In this document: piece after piece, positions 34,206-42,040 of the stretch
Position numbering within the stretch: the stretch's first letter is position 1
Layout: each line of letters starts with the position of its first letter
Origin: CAYMDP01 sp964389375
GTDB taxonomy: Bacteria > Bdellovibrionota > Bdellovibrionia > Bdellovibrionales > UBA1609
Length of the DNA stretch: 48,353 nt
NCBI GenBank assembly: GCA_964389375.1
Contig: CAYMDP010000019.1
Location: 1 to 48,353 of the forward strand
Reading direction: 5' to 3'
Notes under the pieces: generated by a model
Databases searched by the model: none
The model's input: the letters and a program-made list of their open reading frames with translations, nothing else
What the model was told of the DNA's origin: nothing
Made by a program: the position numbers and the translations under genes

Positions 34206-34318
34206 AGGTAACAGTTTCCTTTTCCCGTCTAACCGCATTAGAAGGCCTCATCGATTTCACAAGAGTTGATCGCTAGTTTTTTCTAATGCAGTTAGACGGG
34301 AAAAGGAAACTGTTACCT
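34206..34318. repeat. Long inverted repeat IR1 (38-bp arms) at the 3' end of tonB
   Basis: Arms 34206-34243 and 34281-34318 are inverted copies of each other with one mismatch, separated by a 37-bp loop. The mismatch is C/A on the plus strand but becomes a G-U pair in minus-strand RNA, so the hairpin is completely paired only in the tonB transcript. It starts one base after the tonB stop codon and fills nearly the whole gap to the convergent small gene. It may be a bidirectional terminator or a 3' RNA stabiliser. There is no T run after either arm and no target-site duplication. Confidence 0.85.
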
Positions 34319-34319
34319 C

Positions 34320-35369
34320 TTACTTAGAGGCTTGTGTTCCACGAGCCTTTGAAGGCATTTTATAGGCCTGGCCCTTTAATGCGAAATCCACCGGGTGTTC
34401 TGCCCAACCCTCTTGTCCTTTATAATATCTGTATCGAGCAATCGCAGTTAATGCCTCTGAATCAAGACTTGGGTGTCCAGAGGATTGAAGCATCTTAATA
34501 TCCTTCACTCGGCCATCAGCTGTGACATAGTATTTTAAAACCACTCGACCCTCATAACCTTTACGGCGCGCAGTTAATGGATACTGGGGGGGGCGGTTTC
34601 CTGGGCGTTGCTTTAAATCAAGATGTGATCGAGTTCCACTGGCAACTCCAAATGCTAAATCAGATTCAGCGGAAGAAGCCTCTTGTGCCTGACTTTGAGT
34701 TTGTGATTCCGAAGAGGCCGCGACGGGAGCAGTCTGTGCCGGAGCTGGATCTTGGATTTCTTCTGATCCGCTTTCTGTGTTTTCAGTGTTTGCATCGGAT
34801 GCGTCGGACACTAAATCTTTTTGTTGAGCTTCTAGTTCTTGGGCTGCAGCAAAAGCGGCCGCATCTTCTTCGATTTTTTTAATTTGTTCGGCATCGATCT
34901 CGTTCGCAGCGGTCTCTTCAATTGGAGTTACAACAACGGGGCTTTCTTCCGCAAGTTCTTCTGGGACAACAGAGACTGGAGGGATATCTTCAGCGACGGG
35001 CTCAGCAATTTTTTCTTTCTTCGGAAGCTCGGTCGCGGCAACCGCCTTTTCTTTTTTGGGCTTTGCGACGGCTTCAGATTTTTTTACTTCTTCTTTTTTC
35101 GGAGCTTTGGCGACAGGAATTGGTTTTTCTTCAGGAAGGGGTTTTGGTGCAATTTCTGGAGCGGGTTTTGTCGTTACAATTTGCTGTCCTTTAGAAACTT
35201 CCTCGGTCGTCGTAAATTCGATTGTATCCGTCGTGCCCTCGGGAATCGCCATCACCTTATTGGCCGCTACGACAATCAGGCCCACAACGGCGGTTCCATG
35301 CAAAAGGACTGATAAAAACAGCATGCCTGTGGATTTGTCTTTTCGATTTGAACGCCGGTAAGAACTCAT
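34320..35369 (-). CDS. TonB-family energy transducer
   Basis: About 349 residues. A short basic N-terminus is followed by one membrane anchor (about 14-35). A long Pro/Glu/Lys/Ala-rich periplasmic linker (about 50-255) precedes the C-terminal TonB domain (about 258-335) with PPQYPLTARRKGYEGRVV and VTADGRVKDIKMLQSSGHPS. It carries proton-motive energy to outer-membrane receptors. No exbB/exbD or receptor gene is adjacent. I prefer the ATG at 35369, because AGCGAGG is 8 nt before it and only 2 nt from the ATG at 35375. It is flanked by hairpin elements IR1 and IR2. Confidence 0.85.
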   Translation of the reverse strand: MSSYRRSNRKDKSTGMLFLSVLLHGTAVVGLIVVAANKVMAIPEGTTDTIEFTTTEEVSKGQQIVTTKPAPEIAPKPLPEEKPIPVAKAPKKEEVKKSEAVAKPKKEKAVAATELPKKEKIAEPVAEDIPPVSVVPEELAEESPVVVTPIEETAANEIDAEQIKKIEEDAAAFAAAQELEAQQKDLVSDASDANTENTESGSEEIQDPAPAQTAPVAASSESQTQSQAQEASSAESDLAFGVASGTRSHLDLKQRPGNRPPQYPLTARRKGYEGRVVLKYYVTADGRVKDIKMLQSSGHPSLDSEALTAIARYRYYKGQEGWAEHPVDFALKGQAYKMPSKARGTQASK

Positions 35370-35440
35370 GGGCATAACCTCGCTAAAGTTTCTCTCATGG
35401 CTCAGATTACAAGATGTGTTCCAGGGGCGAGAGCGAAGCT

Positions 35441-35464
35441 GGGTGGGGAGGGGCTGGGAGGGGG
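35441..35464 (+). promoter_or_regulatory. G-quadruplex-type motif upstream of tonB
   Basis: Five runs of three to five G with loops of 1, 1, 2 and 1 nt: GGG, T, GGGG, A, GGGG, CT, GGG, A, GGGGG. This is a textbook four-tract quadruplex pattern with very short loops. It lies 72-95 bp upstream of the tonB start codon, on the template strand for tonB. It could affect the promoter or replication, and no function is proven. Confidence 0.6.
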
Positions 35465-35509
35465 CTTGTAGTTTTTATCCAAACGTTCCGCAAAAAGGCA
35501 CTCTAAAGA

Positions 35510-35623
35510 GGCGCCTCTGAGAATTTGAATGCGTCTCAACGGGCGCGGCATCCATGCCTCGCCGCCTGGCCCATCCTGGGCCGCGGAGGCCCGTTGAGAC
35601 GCATTCAAATTCTCAGAGGCGCC
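35510..35623. repeat. Long perfect inverted repeat IR2 (34-bp arms) upstream of tonB
   Basis: Arms 35510-35543 and 35590-35623 are perfect inverted copies, extendable by one more pair (35544/35589). The 46-bp apex holds two further G+C-rich hairpins: one with inner stem GGCA-TCCA-TGCC inside GCGGC...GCCGC, and one with GGCCC-ATCCT-GGGCC. The element would fold into a long stem with a three-way junction. Its total length (114 bp) nearly equals IR1 (113 bp), but the sequences differ. No target-site duplication or transposase is visible. Confidence 0.88.
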
Positions 35624-35974
35624 AGATTTAGGAGACTTCGCCGATACAAACAGTTGGATTTTTGGACGGGAGGTTTGATCGCGGAGATATTTTTTGTTGT
35701 CGATAGTTTGGTCAGTAATTTCAATTTGATTGGCGATTGAGACCTCTAAAATTGACTTCGGAAACTATATATTTAGTTCGCGTCGGGTTTGGGTTTAACT
35801 CGCAGGCGCACTTTAAATTGATTTGTGGCTTTTTGAGTTTAAAAAAGATATGTGGTCTGTGGTTTGCAATTGGCAACTGTCCCCCGGGATTGTGTTTCTC
35901 GAAGAGCATTTATTTCGAGAAGAGTTTAGGTTCCGGAAGACTATATAAATGAAACCTCTTATGGAGTTCGCTTT

Positions 35975-36880
35975 ATGAAATTTAGAAATCTGTTGGTCGT
36001 ATCTCTTTCAGCCCTGATGTTTACTGCATGTTCTTCTGGAAAATCTGGGGATGGCAGCGGAATCCCGAGGAATCAAGAATTTGTTGCTAGCGAAAAAATA
36101 TTGGGAGGCTTCGAGTCGGATCAAGATTTAAATGAACATTCTTCTGATGCAGAGGCCAAACTAGCAGAATGGCGACTAGAATGTGAAAATAAAGTCTCGA
36201 GTTTCGATTCTGCAAGTCTTAGAGTTGGCTTAAAAGTCACCAGTCGGGAAGACGAGATCTATTTGTGGCCGAACCTTGAAGCTAACCCAGATGTTCGAAA
36301 TTACGAAAGCTCGATTGAAAAAGTGATTAGCCCAAGCGAGTTTGTTAGCATTATCGAGCAAAGTGACGAGTCCAAGTCTCTTAGGGGCCGCCATCGCAAT
36401 ACCACGAAAGATAGGGGACTTTATTCTCAGCTGATAGAGATTGTTTCAACAAATCCCCCGGAGTTTAAAAAGCAGATCGAAGACCTCATGAAAAACCCAA
36501 CGGACAGCGATGACAATTATGTCCAATGCAAGTTTGACTTCCCAGAGGATTACAAAAGCAAGAGGACCACATCCTATGCGACACTTGTCCTTAAAAGCGG
36601 CCAAAAGATTAACGGAATTCGAGTGAGTGATTATTATGAGGTCACAAATTACAGCTGTGGACTCTATCGAAAAGACAAGTCTTTAGTTCGAGAGGTCAAA
36701 CTCGCGGATCGCGCAGCTCAAGAACGAATCGATTTTTATTCGAAAGAATTCGTAAATCCGTTTAATTCAAGTTGTCATGCTGATTCCAGCTTGCTGAGTG
36801 TAGATACTGTAAAAGACATTTCTGGAAACAGGGGTCTAATTAAGCTATGGAAAGATGAAGTTCTTTCGATTTCCAATTAG
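35975..36880 (+). CDS. Hypothetical lipoprotein
   Basis: A 301-residue protein with a signal peptide ending in the lipobox FTAC (Cys19), followed by a SSGKSGDGSG linker. The mature part is hydrophilic and rich in Asp, Glu, Lys and Ser, with no repeats and no recognised domain. Four cysteines (about 70, 180, 220 and 270) could form disulfides. The ATG has GGAG 10 nt upstream. The gene is convergent with the Tad-like gene, with only 6 bp between the stops. Confidence 0.65.
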   Translation: MKFRNLLVVSLSALMFTACSSGKSGDGSGIPRNQEFVASEKILGGFESDQDLNEHSSDAEAKLAEWRLECENKVSSFDSASLRVGLKVTSREDEIYLWPNLEANPDVRNYESSIEKVISPSEFVSIIEQSDESKSLRGRHRNTTKDRGLYSQLIEIVSTNPPEFKKQIEDLMKNPTDSDDNYVQCKFDFPEDYKSKRTTSYATLVLKSGQKINGIRVSDYYEVTNYSCGLYRKDKSLVREVKLADRAAQERIDFYSKEFVNPFNSSCHADSSLLSVDTVKDISGNRGLIKLWKDEVLSISN

Positions 36881-36886
36881 ATTTTT

Positions 36887-38944
36887 TTAAAAGTTCGCGG
36901 GTGGCGGGTTCAAAATTCGGCCGGCGTTGTTGGGGCTGAAGGTGTGGTTGCCGCGGATCAGGGCTTGGCGAGAAACTGTTTTGACGGAGTAGCCTGTACG
37001 ACCGCCGCCGGCCACACAAGAGCCCGGATTTTTAACGTCGAAGCTGTCATCCGTAGCTGCACAACGTCCAAATCGATTGTCGATAGAAGTCGCCGTAATA
37101 CGATCCGAGTTTGGATCTGGAATCCACGCAGTTAACAAATGAGATCTTTCGGAAACAAAATAAAAAGCCTCGGGCCGTCTAATATTTTGAGTCCGTGCGA
37201 GTTCAATTTGGCTTTGCACATTGGATGGGGGCTGATCCCCTCTTGAGCCCAAATCCCCGCGCACCGGCTCGTTTGCGGGAATTCCGAATCTTTGTTTATT
37301 GGCGTTAATTTTTTGCCAGTAGTTGTTGGTAAAATTGGGTTCAATTGAATAGTAGGTGATATCAAAAAGGTCTGGAGCTAAAGCCGAGATTTCGTAGTTG
37401 CGAATCGCTGGGGCTTGGTTTGTTTCTATATCCCAAGCCAGTATGTCATTGGGATTTCCTTGAACAATTTCGGCGATGATTTGTTGATAATATGTATATT
37501 TGGCGGGGACGTTTCCACCGCTTCGTCCAGAACCCGCAAGTCCGGTCATAGAATTTAAGGCCAATCTTGAATGAAGCCCTAAAGAATCGCCCGGAAAGCG
37601 CGAGTAATTCGGACGTCGTCTTGGATCGTTTGGATCCATAAAAACGTTGGGATCAACTCGCGGAGGAAGCAACCGATCAATTGGGTCTCCACTTGATTTT
37701 GTCGCACCTGCGGGCCAAGTTGCGGCATACCAAGGGCCAATTCTCCCGCCGAAGGGTTTTGCAAAACTTCTTGCGGTCATCTGAAAAGCAGGACCGAAGG
37801 GACCAAAAATTTGCCGCGGTTGAGTGCTCGCCTTCACTCCGACATAAGCTTGGTACCAAGGATTTTTTTCGAAACCCAAACTAAACTGATATTCATTCGG
37901 AAGAAGAATGTCTTCACCATTTGGGCCACCTTGACTCCATGGGATAAGTGGACCTGCCCCGAGTCCGTTTGGTGGGGCGGCTTGCAAAAATGCTTGAGCA
38001 TCTCCGCGGGCAGGAAGCATAGTCTTGGGCTGGGTTACTGCAATACATCCATCAGCCCCCGTATCACTGTTGTCGACATAAAAAAGTGTTGGACTGATTT
38101 GAATCTCAGAAAGCCAATTGTCAACGGGCACACCTTGAAGAGAATTAAACATTTCAAATCCTGTGATGGATTCGGCGTTGGAAAAAGTTAAATTTCTGCG
38201 AAAAGTTTCTTGAGCGCCCGCAAGAACAGACCCGCCCTCTAGATCTAAAAAATTTGAATTGTTCGGATTTGATAATGTTTGCGCCAAGGCGCGAATGACT
38301 CTCTTTCGATTGACCTGATCCAAACGGAAGGCATGAAGAATTGAGTTTACGTACCACCAATTAAAGGCGCCAACGTTCGCACAACGAGCCGCAAATTGAC
38401 CACGCAGTTGAATCGAAAGAGCGGAGATCGCAATATTGATCGGATTAAATGCCGCAATAGTGGCGACAGCCGGAAGGGGCGGGATTCTTAAGTCAGGCTG
38501 AGCACAAAGATTTTCTTGAGGAGCAGAATCCATCCACATCGGTTGATAGGCCACGCATGCGGGCATATCGTAGGGTCCGCCACCCGGAGGACTTCCATAA
38601 ATGGCCTCTGCAAAGTCACCGGCATTCACTGGGTGTCTCGTCGGCAAACGATCAATCCCCATGGCCCCAAGTGCTCGGTAACGCCAAGTTAAAAGCTTCC
38701 AGGATTGTCGGATGGTATAATTCTGGTGGGCGATTGCGTTTAGCATCTCGGCTTGCTTTTGAGCGGCATAGTAGGCCGCAAGATCCACTGAATTTTGCAG
38801 ATTGATTTTATCGTGAACAACTAAACCAATATTAATCGTCATCGCGAAAAACACGAAAAGAATCTGAAAGATCAAGGCCACAAATATGGCCATCTGACCC
38901 TTCTCGGATCGAATAATAAAAAGACTTCGTTTTGTTAAAGACAC
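36887..38944 (-). CDS. Large Tad-like (TadE/TadG N-terminal type) membrane protein
   Basis: About 685 residues from a GTG at 38944, which gives the typical short basic leader SLTKRSLFIIRSEKGQ before a hydrophobic helix (MAIFVALIFQILFVFFAMTI). A TTG at 39007 would add 21 residues. The EKGQ-hydrophobic helix-INLQNSVDLAAYYAAQK pattern is that of putative Flp pilus-assembly TadG/TadE-like proteins (PF13400). The remaining 600 residues are extracytoplasmic, rich in Asn, Pro and Gly, and unassigned. No other tad/flp genes are in the window. The large C-terminal region is unusual for a pilin-like protein. Confidence 0.7.
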   Translation of the reverse strand: MSLTKRSLFIIRSEKGQMAIFVALIFQILFVFFAMTINIGLVVHDKINLQNSVDLAAYYAAQKQAEMLNAIAHQNYTIRQSWKLLTWRYRALGAMGIDRLPTRHPVNAGDFAEAIYGSPPGGGPYDMPACVAYQPMWMDSAPQENLCAQPDLRIPPLPAVATIAAFNPINIAISALSIQLRGQFAARCANVGAFNWWYVNSILHAFRLDQVNRKRVIRALAQTLSNPNNSNFLDLEGGSVLAGAQETFRRNLTFSNAESITGFEMFNSLQGVPVDNWLSEIQISPTLFYVDNSDTGADGCIAVTQPKTMLPARGDAQAFLQAAPPNGLGAGPLIPWSQGGPNGEDILLPNEYQFSLGFEKNPWYQAYVGVKASTQPRQIFGPFGPAFQMTARSFAKPFGGRIGPWYAATWPAGATKSSGDPIDRLLPPRVDPNVFMDPNDPRRRPNYSRFPGDSLGLHSRLALNSMTGLAGSGRSGGNVPAKYTYYQQIIAEIVQGNPNDILAWDIETNQAPAIRNYEISALAPDLFDITYYSIEPNFTNNYWQKINANKQRFGIPANEPVRGDLGSRGDQPPSNVQSQIELARTQNIRRPEAFYFVSERSHLLTAWIPDPNSDRITATSIDNRFGRCAATDDSFDVKNPGSCVAGGGRTGYSVKTVSRQALIRGNHTFSPNNAGRILNPPPANF

Positions 38945-39072
38945 TTCATGATGAGTGTAGCAAAGAAACCGAGCTAAGGCTTCGACTTGATTTAGTTCTT
39001 CGGACAAATTTTTTGACAGACCTAAGGGAAGGGGCCAGACTGAAAGAGCTATTTTTAAAAGGGAGCTAGACG

Positions 39073-40029
39073 ATGGTCCATAAGCTTGGGTTTCGGATGA
39101 ACTTAAAATTTAAATTTTTACTCTCGGCCTGTTTCACAAGCCTTTGGATCTTTCTTTTTGCTCAAACCGCATCCGCGCAAGTCATGTTCGAAGGTTATTA
39201 TCGCATTAAGCTTTCGGATGCCACGGTCGGCTACACTTTGCAAAAAGTCGAGTTCGATAAAAAGAAGAAGCAGTTTATCTCGACTTATTTTTTAAAAACC
39301 AATCCGACCGGTGGAGATATTACCGAAAGCCTAAAGGCTGTTTCGAATGAAAAATTTCAACCGATTTCTTATCAGTATACAAATAAAACGGGTCAAACGG
39401 TAAAGACGATTGATGCAAGCTTCAACAAAGAGCTTATGAGTTTAAAAATTTCTGATGGAACAAAAGTGGTCACTCAAACTCGAAAGGTCCCAAAGGGAAC
39501 TTTTTTAAGTTCGGTGCTAGCCTATGTGATGCTGCAAAATGGCTATAAAGTCGGCAAAAAATTTACCTACTCTGCGGTTGCGGAAGAAGACGGGGAGTCT
39601 TTTTCTGGCGAAGCCTTTATTAAAGAAGAGCAGGATTACATCGGACACGGAGCTTTTCGAATCTTAAATAAATTTAAGGGCTCAAATTTTGTAAGCTTCG
39701 TCACCCCTCAAGGAGAAATTCTTGGAACCTCTTCGCCCATCCAGCAGCTTTCGACGGAGCTTGTTGCAAGCCCAGCAGAAGCCACTGTTGGCTTTGTTCT
39801 TCCCAATCAGGTATTAGCGAGCCTGTTTGGGTCTGTTCCAAAGGGTGTGACCAACGCCATTTCGAAAAAACAAGGTGGCGGGGCCGCGACTCAAAAGGCC
39901 GAAGCTGCCCCTAGCGCAGAGTCGTCTCCAAAAACGGCCCCAGTGAATAAATTAGAAAGTGAGCCCGAGAAGGTTCAATCGAAAGATGAAAAACCTCCCG
40001 TATCTGCTTCGCCTAAAAAAGGCCCATAA
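39073..40029 (+). CDS. Hypothetical secreted protein
   Basis: A 318-residue protein with a signal peptide (about 1-35, ending TASAQ). The mature part (about 36-265) has a beta-rich pattern starting FEGYYRIKLSDATVGYTLQKV, similar in outline to DUF3108-type periplasmic proteins, though I cannot confirm this. The C-terminal 50 residues are a disordered Lys/Pro/Ser/Ala/Glu tail. The ATG at 39073 has GGGAG 7 nt before it. The gene lies 3 bp before the DppB-like permease gene, so it is in the same operon, but it does not look like a substrate-binding protein. Confidence 0.65.
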   Translation: MVHKLGFRMNLKFKFLLSACFTSLWIFLFAQTASAQVMFEGYYRIKLSDATVGYTLQKVEFDKKKKQFISTYFLKTNPTGGDITESLKAVSNEKFQPISYQYTNKTGQTVKTIDASFNKELMSLKISDGTKVVTQTRKVPKGTFLSSVLAYVMLQNGYKVGKKFTYSAVAEEDGESFSGEAFIKEEQDYIGHGAFRILNKFKGSNFVSFVTPQGEILGTSSPIQQLSTELVASPAEATVGFVLPNQVLASLFGSVPKGVTNAISKKQGGGAATQKAEAAPSAESSPKTAPVNKLESEPEKVQSKDEKPPVSASPKKGP

Positions 40030-40032
40030 TTT

Positions 40033-40956
40033 TTGAAACTAATATTCAGCAAATTTTTGGCGCGTCTTCCGGTCATCTTTGCGGTCTATCTGTCTTCCGT
40101 CAGCTTAATCTATCTAGTTCCGGGCGATCCGGTGGATTTGATTCTTGGGGAACAAGCTCTTAGCGCGGATCGAAGTGAACTTCGCTCCAGCCTTGGTTTG
40201 GATCTTTCTTTTGGCGAAAGGCTTATCAAATCTTCAATTGGTTTTTTCTCTTTCGACTTGGGACATTCTCTTTATTCAAAGGAGCCAGTTAAAAACATTT
40301 TACTGGATCGTTTAAGCGCAACCTTTGAGTTGGCCTTTTCGGCCTGGCTAGTCGCTCTAGTTTTTGGGATAATTTTAGGATTAATCTGCGTTCGATTTAA
40401 AGGGCAACTATTAGATCGTTTCATTTATTCAGCAAGTTTATTGGGCCTGTCTTTGCCGGGAGTTTTCCTGGGGCCACTATTAATATGGATTTTTGCTTTG
40501 GGATTAAATCTTTTTCCGGTCAGCGAACGGGGAGGATTAGGTCACCTTGCTCTTCCGGCCTTCAGCTTAGTTATTCCTTTAGCTTCGGTTATGCTTAGAA
40601 TCACTCGAGCAAGTCTTTTGGAATCCCTTTATTCTGACTATATCCGCACTGCCCGCTCAAAAGGATTAAGCGAGTGGAAGATCTTAAGTCGCCACGCTTT
40701 ATCAAACGCATTGCTTCCTGTGATTACAATTTCTGGGCTTCAGATCGGAGCGCTTTTAACGGGCACAGTGATTACGGAAACTATTTTTGATTGGCCGGGC
40801 TTGGGAAGTTTAATCTATTCGGCGATTTCTAGCCGGGATTATCCACTTCTTCAGGGGGCCTTGTTTTGTGTCTCGAGCATTTATGTTTTCGTGAATTTTT
40901 TAACAGACATTGCATACACCTTTGCAAATCCAAAAGTCAGGGTTTCAAGTCTGTGA
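40033..40956 (+). CDS. Oligopeptide ABC transporter permease, DppB/OppB type
   Basis: A 307-residue inner-membrane permease starting at a TTG 3 bp after the upstream stop. The N-terminal helix is followed by a large periplasmic loop and six-helix core. Diagnostic features are LVPGDPVDLILGEQ, the ATFELAFSAW segment and the cytoplasmic EAA-type loop YIRTARSKGLSEWKILSRHALSNALLP, and the end has ITETIFDWPGLGSL. It imports peptides or related compounds with its DppC-like partner. No binding protein or ATPase gene lies in the window. Confidence 0.9.
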   Translation: MKLIFSKFLARLPVIFAVYLSSVSLIYLVPGDPVDLILGEQALSADRSELRSSLGLDLSFGERLIKSSIGFFSFDLGHSLYSKEPVKNILLDRLSATFELAFSAWLVALVFGIILGLICVRFKGQLLDRFIYSASLLGLSLPGVFLGPLLIWIFALGLNLFPVSERGGLGHLALPAFSLVIPLASVMLRITRASLLESLYSDYIRTARSKGLSEWKILSRHALSNALLPVITISGLQIGALLTGTVITETIFDWPGLGSLIYSAISSRDYPLLQGALFCVSSIYVFVNFLTDIAYTFANPKVRVSSL

Positions 40957-41801
40957 ATCCATTAGATTCAGACCTAAAACTACCTCGCAGAATTTTTCGA
41001 AGCTTAAGCTTTTGGTTTTCGATTGCAAGCCTATCGGCTTTGCTACTGATTAGTTTTTTCTTGCCCATTTTTAGTGAAACCGCACCGATGTCCATCGACC
41101 TGTCGGGCCGGTTTATGGGTCCGACGTTGAATCATCCGATGGGGCAAGATGAATTCGGAGCAAGTGTCTTGTTAAAAATAATTTGGGGTGCGCGCCTAAG
41201 CTTGGGACTTTCTTTAAGTGTAGTGGCGCTTTCGATTCTAATTGGAGTGATTGTTGGATCCTATTCGGCTTGGTACGGGGGGATTTTAGATTTAGCTTTT
41301 ATGCGCCTGGTGGATTTTTTAAGTGCCTTTCCGGGTTTTCTTTTGGCTCTAGCTCTAGTGTCCATTGCGGGACCCTCTTGGTGGACACTTTTTTTCGCAT
41401 TAAGCATTACGGCATGGACGGGAGTTTCTAGATTGGTCAGAGCCGAGGTTTTAGTCTTAAAGGAATCCGATTTTATTGAAGGCGCAAAAGCCTTGGGCGC
41501 ATCAACCCCTAGGATTTGGGTATTTCATTTGTGGCCCCAACTGATTGGACTGGTTTTGATTCAAGCCAGTTTCGGATTGTCCGGAGTCATTGTCTCTGAG
41601 GCGGGTTTAAGTTTTTTAGGGCTTGGCATTGAATCCTCGCCCAGTTGGGGGGCACTACTCTCCTCTGGCCGCAAGTACCTTATTGAAGCTCCTCATATTA
41701 CGATCTTTACCGGAATCTGTTTGGTTTGGGTTGTGGTCTCTTTAAATAGTATTGCCGAAAATCTGCGGGAATTTTTTTCGCGAAGAGGCCCAACTGATTA
41801 A
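40953..41801 (+). CDS. Oligopeptide ABC transporter permease, DppC/OppC type
   Basis: A 282-residue inner-membrane permease. I chose the GTG at 40953, which overlaps the dppB-like stop (GTGA); the open frame begins further upstream but only as a shadow of the previous gene. The first helix is at about 17-40, followed by HPMGQDEFGASVLLKIIWGARLSL. The EAA loop reads FIEGAKALGASTPRIWVFHLWPQ. GLSFLGLGIESSPSWGALLSSGRKYL is typical of DppC/OppC. Its genetic link to NagZ downstream suggests murein-peptide or oligopeptide uptake, which is inference. Confidence 0.9.
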   Translation: MNPLDSDLKLPRRIFRSLSFWFSIASLSALLLISFFLPIFSETAPMSIDLSGRFMGPTLNHPMGQDEFGASVLLKIIWGARLSLGLSLSVVALSILIGVIVGSYSAWYGGILDLAFMRLVDFLSAFPGFLLALALVSIAGPSWWTLFFALSITAWTGVSRLVRAEVLVLKESDFIEGAKALGASTPRIWVFHLWPQLIGLVLIQASFGLSGVIVSEAGLSFLGLGIESSPSWGALLSSGRKYLIEAPHITIFTGICLVWVVVSLNSIAENLREFFSRRGPTD

Positions 41802-42040
41802 ATCCAAAAAAATTATTGCTTAAAGTTGCGAAAAAGATTGTTCGCTGCAACCCGTAGGATTTATTTGAACCGCAGGCAGTTGTGCCGGACCAAGGGCTAG
41901 ATTTTCTGGAGAGAATCTAAGAAAAAATGAATAGACGATTCTTCGGGCACGAATTGCGAAGGCTACACAGCGGCGTTCCGTTTACAAGCGACACCAGAGC
42001 ATGATGAAATAGAAGTTCTTGGACGTATGCGGGGGACAAC
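41802..42040 (+). other. Intergenic region with a palindromic hairpin
   Basis: No gene of reasonable size is present; a 25-codon frame starting at 41929 lacks support. A 20-nt near-palindrome (AGATTTTCTGGAGAGAATCT, 41899-41918) with one T-G pair could be a protein-binding site or short hairpin upstream of nagZ. No clear -35/-10 promoter was identified. Confidence 0.35.

Larger units (their letters stand above)
35370..35974. other. Long non-coding region between divergent tonB and lipoprotein genes
   Basis: About 605 bp without a convincing gene. From left to right it holds the tonB promoter area, the G-run motif at 35441-35464, the IR2 hairpin at 35510-35623 and an A+T-rich stretch from about 35640. 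A smaller hairpin (TCTCGAA 35897-35903, TTCGAGA 35914-35920) and the leader of the next gene follow, with GGAG 10 nt before its ATG. Short open frames on both strands here share almost the same sequence because they lie in the inverted repeat, so I do not regard them as genes. Confidence 0.7.

Noticed and set aside
34206..34318. attC-like integron site in IR1 (GTCTAAC and GTTAGAC boxes match RYYYAAC/GTTRRRY)
   Set aside because: The repeat extends about 20 bp beyond both boxes and is almost perfect, and no integrase or cassette array is present. IR2 does not contain the motif, so the match is probably chance.
34839..35312. 157-residue Phe-rich frame antisense to tonB
   Set aside because: A low-complexity shadow of the Pro/Lys/Glu-rich linker of TonB.
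35402..35740. Two overlapping frames on opposite strands that share the start MNASQRA and LRRIQILRGA
   Set aside because: They lie in the inverted repeat IR2, which makes both strands read the same. They have no ribosome-binding site, signal or domain.
37811..38191. 126-residue plus-strand frame inside the Tad-like gene
   Set aside because: No ribosome-binding site or domain, and the opposite strand is a continuous 685-codon gene.
40866..40952. Upstream extension of the DppC-like frame
   Set aside because: It is a shadow of the DppB-like gene. The GTG at 40953 gives the expected start.
41929..42006. 25-codon frame upstream of nagZ
   Set aside because: Too short, with a poor ribosome-binding site distance and no recognisable signal.
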